Assembly: GCA_046483315.1 (NCBI GenBank)
Contig: JAWODJ010000058.1
Location: forward strand, 1-64,000
Direction: 5' to 3'
DNA length: 64,000 nt
From: PXAP01 sp046483315
Lineage (GTDB): Bacteria; Bacteroidota; Bacteroidia; Bacteroidales; PUMT01
The notes beneath the pieces were generated by a model. That model saw only the letters and a list, made by a program, of their open reading frames with translations. It did no database searches and was not told the DNA's origin. Shown piece by piece: positions 51,321-61,183 of the stretch. Position 1 is the stretch's first letter; every line of letters begins with the position of its first letter. Position numbers and translations under genes: made by a program.

Positions 51321-52448
51321 ATGAGACGAAAGAAAAAATACCCCGGTGGTGTAATTCCTGCAACTGTAATATTTTTTTTCTGTTTGGGCGGTTGTGCAGA
51401 CACTCCGCGAAACAGGACACCTGCAGATGAATCTTTACCTGAACCTTCAGAACGCGCCCGAACAGAGCAGCTTGCCGGAACTATTGTAAAACCCTCTGAC
51501 GGAGATGATTTTGTAACAGGTGAGGAGATAGAGATAAACTTTTCATTTGATCAGGATGCCGGCAATGTCGAATCATTGAATATGACAGTTGACGGCAGCG
51601 AGACAGTTTTTAAGGGTAGCATTTCCGGGGGACTGATATGGGACTCATCGGGACAACCGGTAGGAAGCCGCCGGATAAGGCTTGAAATTGAATATGCCGA
51701 TGGCACTACAGAAACTTATCCTGTAAATATCGTATTGAAATCTGATATAATACCCCGGAAATACACATATAATATTATAAATAGCTATCCTCACGATATT
51801 CGGGCCTTTACCCAGGGACTGGTTTATTACGGGGGTTTCCTCTATGAATCTACCGGCCGGTACGGACAGTCAACACTCAGAAAGGTTGATGTTGAAACAG
51901 GCGGGGTGCTCAGGAGCCTTAAACTGGAAAGGGATCTTTTTGGTGAAGGTTTATGTGTGCATGATGACAAACTTTACCAGCTTACCTGGAAATCGAAGGT
52001 GGGATTTATATATGACATTGAAACTTTCCGTATGCTCAGCAGGGTTTACTATGATACAGAAGGTTGGGGACTAACGAGTGATGGCAGTAACCTGCTTAAA
52101 AGTGACGGGTCACACTATATTTATGTTCTTGATCCGCAGTATTTTTCTGAGACAGATAAATTTGAGGTATTTGACAATAACGGCAGGGTGCAGGGACTTA
52201 ATGAGCTTGAGTTTATTGACGGAACTGTATATGCCAATGTTTACGGAACTGACGAAATCGCCATGATCGATCGTGAATCCGGCAGACTGGAGGGGATTAT
52301 TGATCTTAAAGGGTTGCTTGACCGGCGCTACCGTCATCCGGAATTGGATGTGCTAAACGGGATTGCATGGGATCATGAAAATGACCGCCTTTTTGTAACA
52401 GGCAAAAACTGGCCCCGGCTCTTTGAGATAGAGGTTGTTCCGGAATAA
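51321..52448 (+). CDS. Glutaminyl-peptide cyclotransferase lipoprotein
   Basis: A 375-residue exported enzyme with a lipobox (FCLGGC). An N-terminal Ig-like domain (about 45-140) is followed by a five-bladed propeller of the plant/bacterial glutaminyl cyclase type. Motifs are SYPHDIRAFTQGL, GRYGQSTLRKVD, FGEGLCVHDDKLYQLTWK, GWGLTSDGSNLLKSDGS and LNGIAWDHENDRLFVTGK. It converts N-terminal Gln of exported proteins to pyroglutamate. In Bacteroidota many signal-peptidase I products carry Gln at +1. Three genes in this window fit that rule. Confidence 0.9.
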   Translation: MRRKKKYPGGVIPATVIFFFCLGGCADTPRNRTPADESLPEPSERARTEQLAGTIVKPSDGDDFVTGEEIEINFSFDQDAGNVESLNMTVDGSETVFKGSISGGLIWDSSGQPVGSRRIRLEIEYADGTTETYPVNIVLKSDIIPRKYTYNIINSYPHDIRAFTQGLVYYGGFLYESTGRYGQSTLRKVDVETGGVLRSLKLERDLFGEGLCVHDDKLYQLTWKSKVGFIYDIETFRMLSRVYYDTEGWGLTSDGSNLLKSDGSHYIYVLDPQYFSETDKFEVFDNNGRVQGLNELEFIDGTVYANVYGTDEIAMIDRESGRLEGIIDLKGLLDRRYRHPELDVLNGIAWDHENDRLFVTGKNWPRLFEIEVVPE

Positions 52449-52466
52449 ATTTTTCCGGAGGGAATA

Positions 52467-53411
52467 TCAGGAACTTTTACCTACAAGCACTCTGATGCTT
52501 CCGGGGATTATTTCAAAGGTGAAAGGGCTGTGACCCAGCGATTCTCCATCAGTTTCAAGATGTATCACCGGCCTGGAATCTATCAGGATCGATTTTCCCC
52601 TGTAGGTTTCCACAAGGGGATGACTGGTTATTGTTCCGTTATAGAGTCTCTTGATATTCAGCAAGACATCATGCTTTTTAATTTTGTTAATAACGGTAAT
52701 ATCAAACAATCCATCGTCGGCAACGGCGTCGGGCAACTGCATCATACCACCTCCGTTATATTTGCAGATACCTATGCTTATATTGAATACATTGTTGGTT
52801 ATCTCTTTGTTGTCAATGCTGATCCTTGTCCGTGTATGCCTGTATTTCATTAAACTTATGATAATGCTCTTAAGGTAAGACCAGTGACCTCCTTTTCCCG
52901 CCTCTTTCATCTTGTTGGTCCTGCTTACAACCATTGCATCAAAACCTATTCCTGCAATATTGACGAAGTAGCGGCTGTTCTCAACCTCTCCTTGATAATA
53001 CTTTACCACACCCGCATCCTGTATAAAGCTGTTATTCAGTTTTATTGTTGATATGGCATCTTCATACTCCATGGGGATACTGAACATACGGCCCCAGTCA
53101 TTGCCTGTACCCACGGTGATCATTCCCAGGGATATTTCGGAGGTGGGATAACGATTCTGAAGGAAGATCCCGTTGATAACCTCATTCATTGTGCCATCCC
53201 CGCCCACCACTATCAGTTTTTTATATCCTTCTTCAATGTGCAAAACAGATATGTCTATAGCATGGTGTGGTGACCGCGTGAATTCGGCTTTGAATTTTAA
53301 TCCCGCTTTCTTAAGCAGATATGAAATTCTGTCCCAGTCTTTTATTCCTTTGCGCCTTCCGGCATTTGGATTGACTATGACCAGGAATTCACTGTTATTG
53401 TCTGCCGCCAT
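52467..53411 (-). CDS. Diacylglycerol/lipid kinase (DagK/YegS/BmrU family)
   Basis: A 314-residue kinase with the nucleotide loop VVGGDGTMNEVINGI (about residues 72-86), the start IVNPNAGRRKG, and the domain end GTGNDWGRMF. It phosphorylates a lipid such as diacylglycerol, feeding phosphatidate back to CdsA, or a sphingoid base. A complete promoter lies upstream. Confidence 0.88.
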   Translation of the reverse strand: MAADNNSEFLVIVNPNAGRRKGIKDWDRISYLLKKAGLKFKAEFTRSPHHAIDISVLHIEEGYKKLIVVGGDGTMNEVINGIFLQNRYPTSEISLGMITVGTGNDWGRMFSIPMEYEDAISTIKLNNSFIQDAGVVKYYQGEVENSRYFVNIAGIGFDAMVVSRTNKMKEAGKGGHWSYLKSIIISLMKYRHTRTRISIDNKEITNNVFNISIGICKYNGGGMMQLPDAVADDGLFDITVINKIKKHDVLLNIKRLYNGTITSHPLVETYRGKSILIDSRPVIHLETDGESLGHSPFTFEIIPGSIRVLVGKSS

Positions 53412-53451
53412 ATATTATTTGTAGATAAAAACCAGCCAGCTCACCGGCCTT

Positions 53452-53483
53452 CAAACCTAATACTTTTTTTGTATATTTCACAA
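53452..53483 (-). promoter_or_regulatory. Promoter of the lipid kinase gene
   Basis: On the minus strand TTG (53483-53481) and TAGGTTTG (53459-53452) are 21 bp apart, matching the TTG/TAnnTTTG consensus. The leader would be about 35 nt. Confidence 0.55.
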
Positions 53484-53695
53484 CTTACTGCAATACCTGC
53501 AGTTCGAATGCTGAAAATTACCTGTACAAACCTGTATTTATGAACAACTTTGCTATCTGCCTGTAAATTGCCCTACTGACAGTATATTGCAAATGAGTTA
53601 ATTCCAAAGCCGGTGTTGATAAACTGTTAAAAAGCCCCGTTTTTATGTTAAAAACTCACTTTTGACATCATAGATCAGTTCTGCTATTTAAGTTG

Positions 53696-53703
53696 TATTT
53701 TTG
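53696..53703 (+). promoter_or_regulatory. -7 element upstream of parA
   Basis: TATTTTTG matches TAnnTTTG, with a predicted leader of about 55 nt. No strict -33 box is found. Confidence 0.4.
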
Positions 53704-53764
53704 AGTTTTCTTACGTGAATTATTTTTAATATTGTGCTGAATTTTATAAAAAAAGGATTTTTAA

Positions 53765-54565
53765 ATGGCCAGAGTTATTGCATTAGCTAATCAGAAAGGC
53801 GGTGTGGGCAAAACAACCACAGCGATCAACCTTGCCTCAAGTCTTGCTGTGCTGGAACAGAAAGTTCTTCTTATAGATGCAGACCCGCAGGCAAATGCCA
53901 CTTCAGGTATAGGATTTGATATACGAACCATTAAGACAAGTATTTATGAATGTCTTATTGATGATCTTGACCCCAATGGCATTATTCTCAATACCGAAGT
54001 CGAGAAGCTTGATCTTATTCCCTCCCATATAGACCTTGTCGGTGCAGAAATTGAAATGACCAATCTCCCAAACCGGGAGCAGATCATGAAATCAGTGGTC
54101 TCCAGGATTGAAGACAAGTATGATTTCATACTGATAGATTGTTCCCCGTCACTCGGACTGATTACTCTGAATGCTCTGACTGCAGCCGATTCTGTGCTTA
54201 TTCCCGTTCAGTGTGAGTATTTTGCGCTGGAAGGGCTCGGCAAGTTGCTGAACACGATAAAAATCGTTCAGAATCGATTGAATACCGGACTGGTTATAGA
54301 GGGATTCCTTCTGACCATGTATGATGCAAGGCTTCGTTTGTCAAACCAGGTTGTCGAGGAGGTCAGGAAACATTTTCAGCAGATGGTTTTTGAAACCATT
54401 ATACAGAGAAATATTAAACTCAGTGAGGCACCCAGCTTTGGCAAACCTGTACTGATGTATGACATAAATTCAACCGGAGCGGTAAATTACCTAAATCTTG
54501 CCAGGGAGATGCTGCAGAAGCTGGAGAAGACCAGAATCAGCAACGCCGACAAAATGATTGAATAG
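53765..54565 (+). CDS. parA: Chromosome-partitioning ATPase ParA (Soj)
   Basis: A 266-residue ATPase that moves ParB-bound origin DNA. The deviant Walker A KGGVGKTTT is at residues 11-19, followed by LLIDADPQANATSG and LIDCSPSLG. Its length and start match chromosomal ParA. It is followed 35 nt later by parB. Confidence 0.95.
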   Translation: MARVIALANQKGGVGKTTTAINLASSLAVLEQKVLLIDADPQANATSGIGFDIRTIKTSIYECLIDDLDPNGIILNTEVEKLDLIPSHIDLVGAEIEMTNLPNREQIMKSVVSRIEDKYDFILIDCSPSLGLITLNALTAADSVLIPVQCEYFALEGLGKLLNTIKIVQNRLNTGLVIEGFLLTMYDARLRLSNQVVEEVRKHFQQMVFETIIQRNIKLSEAPSFGKPVLMYDINSTGAVNYLNLAREMLQKLEKTRISNADKMIE

Positions 54566-54600
54566 TGATCTTATAAATATTAACAAATGCTACGAAAATA

Positions 54601-55482
54601 ATGGCTGCAAAAAAAAATGCCCTGGGGAGAGGTCTTAGTGCACTTATTAGCGAAGAGGAACCACAACACCGTGACGGTCCTGCCGGACATGATGAGATCA
54701 GTATTGGTCTGATTGAGTCCAACCCGTTTCAGCCAAGATCCCGGTTTGAGGAAGAATCGCTGCAGGAGCTGGCCTCTTCAATAAAAGAACTGGGTATTAT
54801 TCAGCCTGTGATTGTAAGATATAAGGAGGATGGCAGGTTCCAGCTTATTGCCGGAGAAAGACGGATGAGAGCTGCAGAAATGGCCGGACTGGAAACGATT
54901 CCGGCTTATATCAGGACAGCCGATGATCAGGCATTGCTTGAGATGGCCCTTGTTGAAAACATACAAAGGGAGGATCTTGATGCCATTGAAGTGGCTATTA
55001 GTTATCAGCGTCTTATGGATGAGTGCAGGCTTACGCAGGAAAACCTGAGTGAGAGGGTAGGTAAGAAACGTTCCACGATATCAAACTATATCAGGCTGCT
55101 TAAACTGCCGGCCGAGATACAGTTGGGAATCAGGCATAAGCAGATAACCATGGGCCATGCACGTTCAATAGTTAATGTTGAAGATCCTGAAATCCAGCTT
55201 GAATTATATAACAGGATAATCAGTCATGACCTTTCGGTCAGAAAGGTTGAAGAGATTGTCCGGAAACAAGAGATACCGGAACCGGAAAGCAAGGAGAAAT
55301 CTTCACGGCAGGATGCCGATCCCGGCGGGTATGACTCCCTGCGGGAGCACCTGGCCGGTTATTTCGGCACAAATGTTGAATTCAGAAGGAATGAGAAAGG
55401 GAAGGGCAAAATAGTAATTCCTTTCAATTCAAATGATGAACTGGAGAGAATAGTGGGATTGCTTGACAAACTGAATACTTAA
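54601..55482 (+). CDS. parB: Chromosome-partitioning protein ParB (Spo0J)
   Basis: A 293-residue DNA-binding CTPase. It has an N-terminal tail with GLSALISEEE and the CTP-binding motifs NPFQPR and GERRMRAA. The sequence VENIQREDLDAIE precedes the helix-turn-helix (LTQENLSERVGKKRSTISNYIRLL). The C-terminal dimerisation domain is at 245-293. No clear parS site is seen in the window. Confidence 0.95.
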   Translation: MAAKKNALGRGLSALISEEEPQHRDGPAGHDEISIGLIESNPFQPRSRFEEESLQELASSIKELGIIQPVIVRYKEDGRFQLIAGERRMRAAEMAGLETIPAYIRTADDQALLEMALVENIQREDLDAIEVAISYQRLMDECRLTQENLSERVGKKRSTISNYIRLLKLPAEIQLGIRHKQITMGHARSIVNVEDPEIQLELYNRIISHDLSVRKVEEIVRKQEIPEPESKEKSSRQDADPGGYDSLREHLAGYFGTNVEFRRNEKGKGKIVIPFNSNDELERIVGLLDKLNT

Positions 55483-55529
55483 AATCTTCTACAGTACGTT
55501 ATCTTGAGGTATCTGAACATGCTCCTGCT

Positions 55530-56141
55530 TTGAACAATACTATAGGTACTTTTTTTATTTGCACCCTGCTGCAGCTATTATTATGTTTTAACTGCCGTGA
55601 AGCCTTTTCCCGGCAGGACAGTCTTTTTCTCGGGAATATCCAGGCTGAACAAGAAAACCGCCATAACCCCCATCCGGGCAAAGCAGCTTTGTATTCTGCC
55701 GTTTTACCGGGTATGGGGCAGGTCTACAATCGGAAATACTGGAAGGTTCCGATAATTTACGGAGGTTTTGCCGGTCTTGCATGGTATACCCTTTATACGA
55801 ATGACGAATTTGTAAGATACCGAAATGCCCTTACTTTCCGTAATGACGGCAATCCGGAGACCACCGATGAATTTGCCGGCGATTTAAGATATACCGATGA
55901 GGTACTTACCAGGTTCAAGGACTTTTACCGTCGTCAGAGGGACAGAACTGTGATATGGACAGCCCTGTTCTATGCCCTTAACATAATTGATGCAACGGTA
56001 GATGCTCATTTTTTCGAATTTGATGTAAGTGATGACCTTGGTATGAGGGTAAGTCCCTCGTTCAGCAGTCCTGAACAGCTGCCGTTCAGCAGACCGGGGG
56101 TGCAGGCGGGAGTTGGTATAAGTTTCAGTTTAAATTTTTAA
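55530..56141 (+). CDS. DUF5683 membrane protein
   Basis: A 203-residue protein with a signal peptide and the DUF5683 core. The pattern is AALYSAVLPGMGQVYNRKYWKVPIIYGGFAGLAWY (given in parts: LPGMGQVYNRKYWK and GGFAGLAWY), and ALNIIDATVDAHFF closes it. The family is typical between parB and mltD in Bacteroidota. Its role is unknown. The start is a TTG at 55530, since no ATG precedes the signal sequence. Confidence 0.8.
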   Translation: MNNTIGTFFICTLLQLLLCFNCREAFSRQDSLFLGNIQAEQENRHNPHPGKAALYSAVLPGMGQVYNRKYWKVPIIYGGFAGLAWYTLYTNDEFVRYRNALTFRNDGNPETTDEFAGDLRYTDEVLTRFKDFYRRQRDRTVIWTALFYALNIIDATVDAHFFEFDVSDDLGMRVSPSFSSPEQLPFSRPGVQAGVGISFSLNF

Positions 56142-56171
56142 TATCTTTACCCGATAAATTCAATTACCGAT

Positions 56172-57731
56172 ATGAAGAGACCGGTTATAATTATTGGCAT
56201 GCTGCTAATTTTGTTTTGCAGCAGGATTTTGTATGCCTCAGGAGAAAAGGACAGCATTACCGTTATTGCCGACCCCGTTGAGTTAAATTTTGAAAGCAAT
56301 CTGGACAGCCTGCTTAATCTCTGGTTTATCACAAATTTACCGGGGCCTGACAGACGAATGAGTGAAATTGACAGTGCCGGCTTTGTTGTGCCTGACTTTC
56401 CCGACTCGGTTTATATTGAGAGGTTGGGCAGGATCCCTTCTGTGATAGATCTTTCATTTAACAGGGTGGTAAATAATTATATTGATGTTTATACAAAAAA
56501 GAGACGGGAGCAGATGGAGGCTATGCTTGGGCTTACCAGACATTATTTCCCGCTGTTTGAAGAAGTGCTTGATTATCACGGCCTGCCCCTGGAACTCAGG
56601 TATCTTCCTGTTGTGGAATCTGCCCTTAATCCCCGTGCCGTATCACGTGTCGGTGCTACGGGCATGTGGCAGTTTATGGTTGGAACAGCGAGAATGTACA
56701 ACCTTACCATGAACTCTTTTGTTGATGAAAGGCGGGATCCGGTAGCCTCAACACATGCGGCTGCAAAGTACCTGAAGGATCTGTATGGTATATATAATGA
56801 CTGGACACTGGCACTGGCAGCTTACAACTGCGGTCCGGGGAATGTTAACAGGGCTATCCGCAGAGCCGGCGGCACAAGGGACTACTGGAAAATATACTAT
56901 TATCTTCCCAGGGAAACCAGGGGGTATGTGCCGGCGTATATTGCAGCCACTTATGCGATGAACTACCACAAAGAGCATGAACTTTATCCCGTTGAGATTG
57001 AATTTCCGGTTTATAGCGATACAATAATGATAAACCGCGGTCTTCATCTTTCCCAGATTGCGGAAGTTCTTGATATTCCCCTTAAGTTGCTCAGAGATAT
57101 GAATCCTCAATATCGCAGAGACATTATTCCTGCTGATGACCGGTCTTATGCGTTGAGGATACCGGGGAATTATACCTCCGCGTTTATTGATTTACAGGAC
57201 AGTATTTTTGCCTACAGGGCCGATCATTATCTGAGCAGGGAGAATATGACTGTCATACCGGGCAGGACCGGTTTTGTGCCGGATCCCCCTTCCGGACGTG
57301 CTCAGGTATATTATACCATTAAGCCGGGCGATAACCTTGGCTATATTTCCCAGTGGTTTAATGTCAGGGTTTCTGATCTGCGGTACTGGAATAATATCCG
57401 TGGCAATCTTATCCGTTCCGGCCAGCGCCTGGTTGTTTATGTGCCGCCCGGTGAGACGGACTACTATAAAGAGGTGAACAGTCTTGGATTTGCAGAAAAA
57501 CAGGCGAGGACTGGCAGGAGTCCGGAGGTGAACAGGGTGTCATCAACGACTGCGGCGAGCGTAACAGGCGATTATCTTTATTACACCGTCAGACAGGGAG
57601 ATACATTGTGGGATATTGCAAGGCAGTTCCCGGGTGTAAGTGACAGGGATATTCTGCGCCTTAACCAGCTCAACAATGCCAATCGCATTTATCCCGGCCA
57701 GCAGCTGAAAATAAAACCTGCCGGTGGATAA
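56172..57731 (+). CDS. mltD: Membrane-bound lytic murein transglycosylase D
   Basis: A 519-residue exported enzyme that cleaves peptidoglycan glycan strands to 1,6-anhydro ends. It has a signal peptide and an SLT domain with catalytic E149 in VVESALNPRAVSRVGATGMW. The conserved ALAAYNCGPGNVNRAI and TRGYVPAYIAA follow. Two LysM repeats bind peptidoglycan (about 379-425 and 469-515). It follows DUF5683 by 30 nt in the parAB cluster. Confidence 0.93.
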   Translation: MKRPVIIIGMLLILFCSRILYASGEKDSITVIADPVELNFESNLDSLLNLWFITNLPGPDRRMSEIDSAGFVVPDFPDSVYIERLGRIPSVIDLSFNRVVNNYIDVYTKKRREQMEAMLGLTRHYFPLFEEVLDYHGLPLELRYLPVVESALNPRAVSRVGATGMWQFMVGTARMYNLTMNSFVDERRDPVASTHAAAKYLKDLYGIYNDWTLALAAYNCGPGNVNRAIRRAGGTRDYWKIYYYLPRETRGYVPAYIAATYAMNYHKEHELYPVEIEFPVYSDTIMINRGLHLSQIAEVLDIPLKLLRDMNPQYRRDIIPADDRSYALRIPGNYTSAFIDLQDSIFAYRADHYLSRENMTVIPGRTGFVPDPPSGRAQVYYTIKPGDNLGYISQWFNVRVSDLRYWNNIRGNLIRSGQRLVVYVPPGETDYYKEVNSLGFAEKQARTGRSPEVNRVSSTTAASVTGDYLYYTVRQGDTLWDIARQFPGVSDRDILRLNQLNNANRIYPGQQLKIKPAGG

Positions 57732-57839
57732 TATTACCGGTATCGGGCATCGGATTGCCGGATCCGGATTTCAGACGTATCTGACCGGGTGATTGCCGCA
57801 TGAAAAAAGTATTTACCGGCAAACCAGATTTATTGAGGA

Positions 57840-59375
57840 ATGCAGCAACACGTTACTCCTTTCAAAGTGTTTTTGTTTCTTTTTGCCCTGTTTGGTGTTC
57901 TTATAACCATATCACTGGTATTCCCCACCGGAGGCATTAGACTGGGAGAGGATTTTTATCTCTATTTTCCCGGCAGGAAGGATGTTCTGAAAACCGTCAA
58001 CCCGAAATACGCCGACATATCGCACCTTCTTGATGCATATGAATCTGAAAATAACTCCCTGACAATTCATTATCCAGAAATTTTTTCCTTACCCGTAACA
58101 CAGGAGGCAGATTCTTATGAACCGGCCGACAAAAAAGAATATGTATTAACAGATGAGGCCGACACCGTGGTTGCCGATGCAGTGAGGTTGCGTGAACTGG
58201 TTTTCCCTCTTCAGCTCCCGCCGGACAATGATTCGGCTATGGATATGTTTTACGAAGAACTTGATGCAATAAAGAGTGAAAACGGAACTTTACGTATTAT
58301 CCATTACGGTGATTCGCAGATCGAGAATAACAGGATAACTTCGGCCCTCAGGAACCGGTTTCAATCTGCCTTCGGGGGTTCGGGTATCGGTATGTTTCCG
58401 GTTGTATCTCCCGTACCTCACAATGCCTCTGTGAATGTGATTTTACAGGGAAGATGGAAAAGATATACGCCACTCGGCGGACAGGGTAATACAGGCCATA
58501 ACAGGTACGGCCTGTTGCTGTCCTTTTCTTCTCTCGTAAACGGCAATATTGACGGAGTAAGCGGATCTTTTACATTGCGCCCCACCGGGACAGGTTACCG
58601 GCGTCTGCAACAGACCAATGAGCTTGGGATCTTTTTTGGTTATAACAATGAGCCTTTTACCATGGAACTGATCTCCGGCGATGAGATACTGGATGCAGAA
58701 CTGTTTTTCCCTGCTGACTCTCTTCAATATTTAAAATGGAAACTTCCCCGGAGCCCCGGGGAATATTCAGTTTCTTTTCAGGGAGAGGGGAGCCCTCTTA
58801 TTTTCTCCGTGTCTCTTGATGATGCTTCCGGTGTGTCGGTTGACAATGTACCCCTGCGGGGAAGCAGCGGACTGGAGTTTGCGGGAACCGATCCGGAAAT
58901 TATGAGGAAAATGATGGAGGATCTCAATGTAAGACTGTTGCTGCTGCAGTTCGGAGTTAACGTGGTTCCTCATGTTGTTGATGATTATACCTATTATGAG
59001 AATGCCCTTTTAAGGCAGCTTGACTTTTTCAGGTCCCTCGATCCGGATATCGTCATTATTGTGATTGGCGTTTCCGATATGTCGAGAAAGATTACCGGAG
59101 GTTACTATGAGTCTTTTCCGAATATAGAATTAATAAGAGATGCCCAGAGAAATGCCGCTTTCAGGGCAGGATTTGCTTTCTGGGACATGTATGAAGCTAT
59201 GGGAGGGAAAAATTCAATGCCTGCATGGGTAACGGCCGATCCTCCTCTGGCACAGGCCGACCACATTCACTTTACATTCCGCGGATCGGCTCTTTTGGGA
59301 GACCTGCTGTATAAATCGATTATTTCCGGCTATGATAATTATGGCAGGAAACAGGATAATGCTGGTGGAATGTAG
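57840..59375 (+). CDS. SGNH-fold hydrolase/acetyl-transfer partner, membrane-anchored
   Basis: A 511-residue protein with one N-terminal membrane helix. An SGNH domain has block I IHYGDSQIENN (catalytic S159), FGVN, the GVSDMS block and the catalytic D474-x-x-H477 (DHIH). Such proteins hydrolyse or transfer acyl groups on glycans. It is 78 nt upstream of an MBOAT gene. Paired SGNH and MBOAT proteins make up O-acetylation systems (as with alginate AlgX/AlgJ and AlgI), so it probably completes acyl transfer outside the cell membrane. The target glycan is unknown. Confidence 0.8.
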   Translation: MQQHVTPFKVFLFLFALFGVLITISLVFPTGGIRLGEDFYLYFPGRKDVLKTVNPKYADISHLLDAYESENNSLTIHYPEIFSLPVTQEADSYEPADKKEYVLTDEADTVVADAVRLRELVFPLQLPPDNDSAMDMFYEELDAIKSENGTLRIIHYGDSQIENNRITSALRNRFQSAFGGSGIGMFPVVSPVPHNASVNVILQGRWKRYTPLGGQGNTGHNRYGLLLSFSSLVNGNIDGVSGSFTLRPTGTGYRRLQQTNELGIFFGYNNEPFTMELISGDEILDAELFFPADSLQYLKWKLPRSPGEYSVSFQGEGSPLIFSVSLDDASGVSVDNVPLRGSSGLEFAGTDPEIMRKMMEDLNVRLLLLQFGVNVVPHVVDDYTYYENALLRQLDFFRSLDPDIVIIVIGVSDMSRKITGGYYESFPNIELIRDAQRNAAFRAGFAFWDMYEAMGGKNSMPAWVTADPPLAQADHIHFTFRGSALLGDLLYKSIISGYDNYGRKQDNAGGM

Positions 59376-59453
59376 TATTCCACTATTTGTCAATGTTTAG
59401 GGATATTTTTGTAATTTCCCGCAATAACAGGCTGAACCCTTATACTGGCTCTG

Positions 59454-60980
59454 ATGGATCTGCTTTCCGGCATTCTCAAATATTCAGAGGACTCTCCCAT
59501 GCTGTTTACCCGGCTCTATTTCTGGGGATTTTTTTTTGTATTGCTTCTCTTTTACAGTGCTGTTTACAAAAAAAATTCCCTTAGGAACTCCTACCTGTTT
59601 TTGATGAGTCTTTTCTTCTATTACAAGTCCGGCGGCTACTTCTTTTCCCTGCTGATTTTTTCAACCTTTGCCGATTATTCACTTGGCCATCTGATCTACA
59701 TGGCAAAGACCAGACTCCGTAAAAAGTTGTTTTTGGCGATCAGTGTTTTTATAAACCTGGGATTGCTGGCATATTTTAAGTATGCCTATTTCCTGGCCGA
59801 CATATTAAACAGTATCACTGACCATGATGTACAGGTTGTGAATTTCCTTTCACTGCTTTACAACAGGGTTGCCGGCGGAGACATGGATATTTCCGTTATT
59901 GTGCTTCCGGTGGGGATATCCTTTTTCACGTTTCAGACTATCAGTTATACCGTCGATGTATACCGGGAAAAACTCAAACCTGTCCGCAATATTATTGACT
60001 TTGGCTTTTATGTATCCTTTTTTCCACAACTTGTTGCAGGTCCCATCGTCCGTGCAGCAGAATTCATGCCACAGCTGTACTCATCCTTCAGACTCACTGT
60101 AAGAGAAATGGGACATGCAATCTTTTTGATTGTGAGCGGGCTGATAAAGAAAATGCTGATATCTGATTATATATCGGTAAATTTTGTGGACAGGGTTTTT
60201 GACAATCCTTTATCTTACACAGGTTTTGAGAATATGATGGCGGTGTACGGCTACTCGGTCCAGATATACTGCGATTTTTCCGGTTATACTGATATAGCCA
60301 TAGGTGTGGCACTGCTTCTGGGTTTCAGGCTACCAATCAATTTCAACTCTCCCTATAAGGCTGTAAATATTACCGATTTCTGGCGACGATGGCATATTTC
60401 TCTCTCTTCCTGGCTGCGTGATTATCTTTATATTCCCCTTGGAGGAAACAGGAAGGGCCGGCTGAGAAGGTATGCAAACCTTTTTGTTACCATGCTCCTT
60501 GGCGGATTGTGGCATGGTGCGGATATGCGCTTTATTGTATGGGGCGGATTGCACGGACTGGCTCTGGCCGTGCATAAATTGTGGCGGGATATTTTCCCTG
60601 CCAGTAGCGAAGCTCATATCCGTCTGAAGGGGTTACGCAGATTTTTTTCACTGTTTCTGACTTTCCAGTTTGTCTCATTTGCCTGGTTGTTCTTCAGGGC
60701 AGAAAATATGCAGGTTGTAAAGGACATGCTTTCGCGGATCTTTCATTCTTTTGGTGCTGACATTATTATAAGCATCATGTCCGTTCACCGGAACGTCTTT
60801 TCCATTATAGTGATTGCCATGATAATACACTGGCTTCCTTCAAGGTTCAAGGAGTTTTACAGGGGGCTCTTTATTCGCACACCTGTGGTCGTGAAGCTGC
60901 TTTTTATTGTGGTACTGGTATTTGTTATATACCAGGTAAAATCGGCCGCTATCCAGCCATTTATCTATTTCAGGTTTTAA
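59454..60980 (+). CDS. MBOAT-family O-acyltransferase
   Basis: A 508-residue membrane protein with about 11 helices of the AlgI/DltB branch. It has the channel motif WRRWHISLSSWLRDYLYIPLGG and the catalytic histidine region GGLWHGADMRFIVWGGLHG. It moves acyl groups from a cytoplasmic donor across the membrane to the partner protein. The upstream SGNH gene supplies that partner. Its end is followed by a strong hairpin shared with hydF. Confidence 0.88.
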   Translation: MDLLSGILKYSEDSPMLFTRLYFWGFFFVLLLFYSAVYKKNSLRNSYLFLMSLFFYYKSGGYFFSLLIFSTFADYSLGHLIYMAKTRLRKKLFLAISVFINLGLLAYFKYAYFLADILNSITDHDVQVVNFLSLLYNRVAGGDMDISVIVLPVGISFFTFQTISYTVDVYREKLKPVRNIIDFGFYVSFFPQLVAGPIVRAAEFMPQLYSSFRLTVREMGHAIFLIVSGLIKKMLISDYISVNFVDRVFDNPLSYTGFENMMAVYGYSVQIYCDFSGYTDIAIGVALLLGFRLPINFNSPYKAVNITDFWRRWHISLSSWLRDYLYIPLGGNRKGRLRRYANLFVTMLLGGLWHGADMRFIVWGGLHGLALAVHKLWRDIFPASSEAHIRLKGLRRFFSLFLTFQFVSFAWLFFRAENMQVVKDMLSRIFHSFGADIIISIMSVHRNVFSIIVIAMIIHWLPSRFKEFYRGLFIRTPVVVKLLFIVVLVFVIYQVKSAAIQPFIYFRF

Positions 60981-61115
60981 TTTCCCGGGAGGGAGTAATT
61001 TTAAATTTTTTTAACAATTGTAATATAACAAATTTGCTTTAATTTTGTTTTAAGTATGGTTAGGTTTTATTAGCAGTATCAATTTTTGGGTTAAGGTTTA
61101 GGTTTAACAAGGACG

Positions 61116-61144
61116 AAGGGGAACAGCGCAAGCTGCTTCCCCTT
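61116..61144. terminator. Hairpin between convergent MBOAT and hydF genes
   Basis: The arms 61116-61127 and 61132-61144 pair over 12 bp with one bulged G, loop GCAA. T-rich sequence follows. The position between two convergent ends suits a bidirectional terminator. Confidence 0.7.
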
Positions 61145-61183
61145 TGTCTCTTTAATAATCCGGTAACCGGCTAAAAAACATTT

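Larger units (their letters stand above)
53412..53764. other. Divergent intergenic region between lipid kinase and parA
   Basis: This 353-bp gap holds the kinase promoter on the minus strand (53452-53483) and a parA -7 box on the plus strand (53696-53703). No gene, parS-like palindrome or RNA is recognised. Confidence 0.55.
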
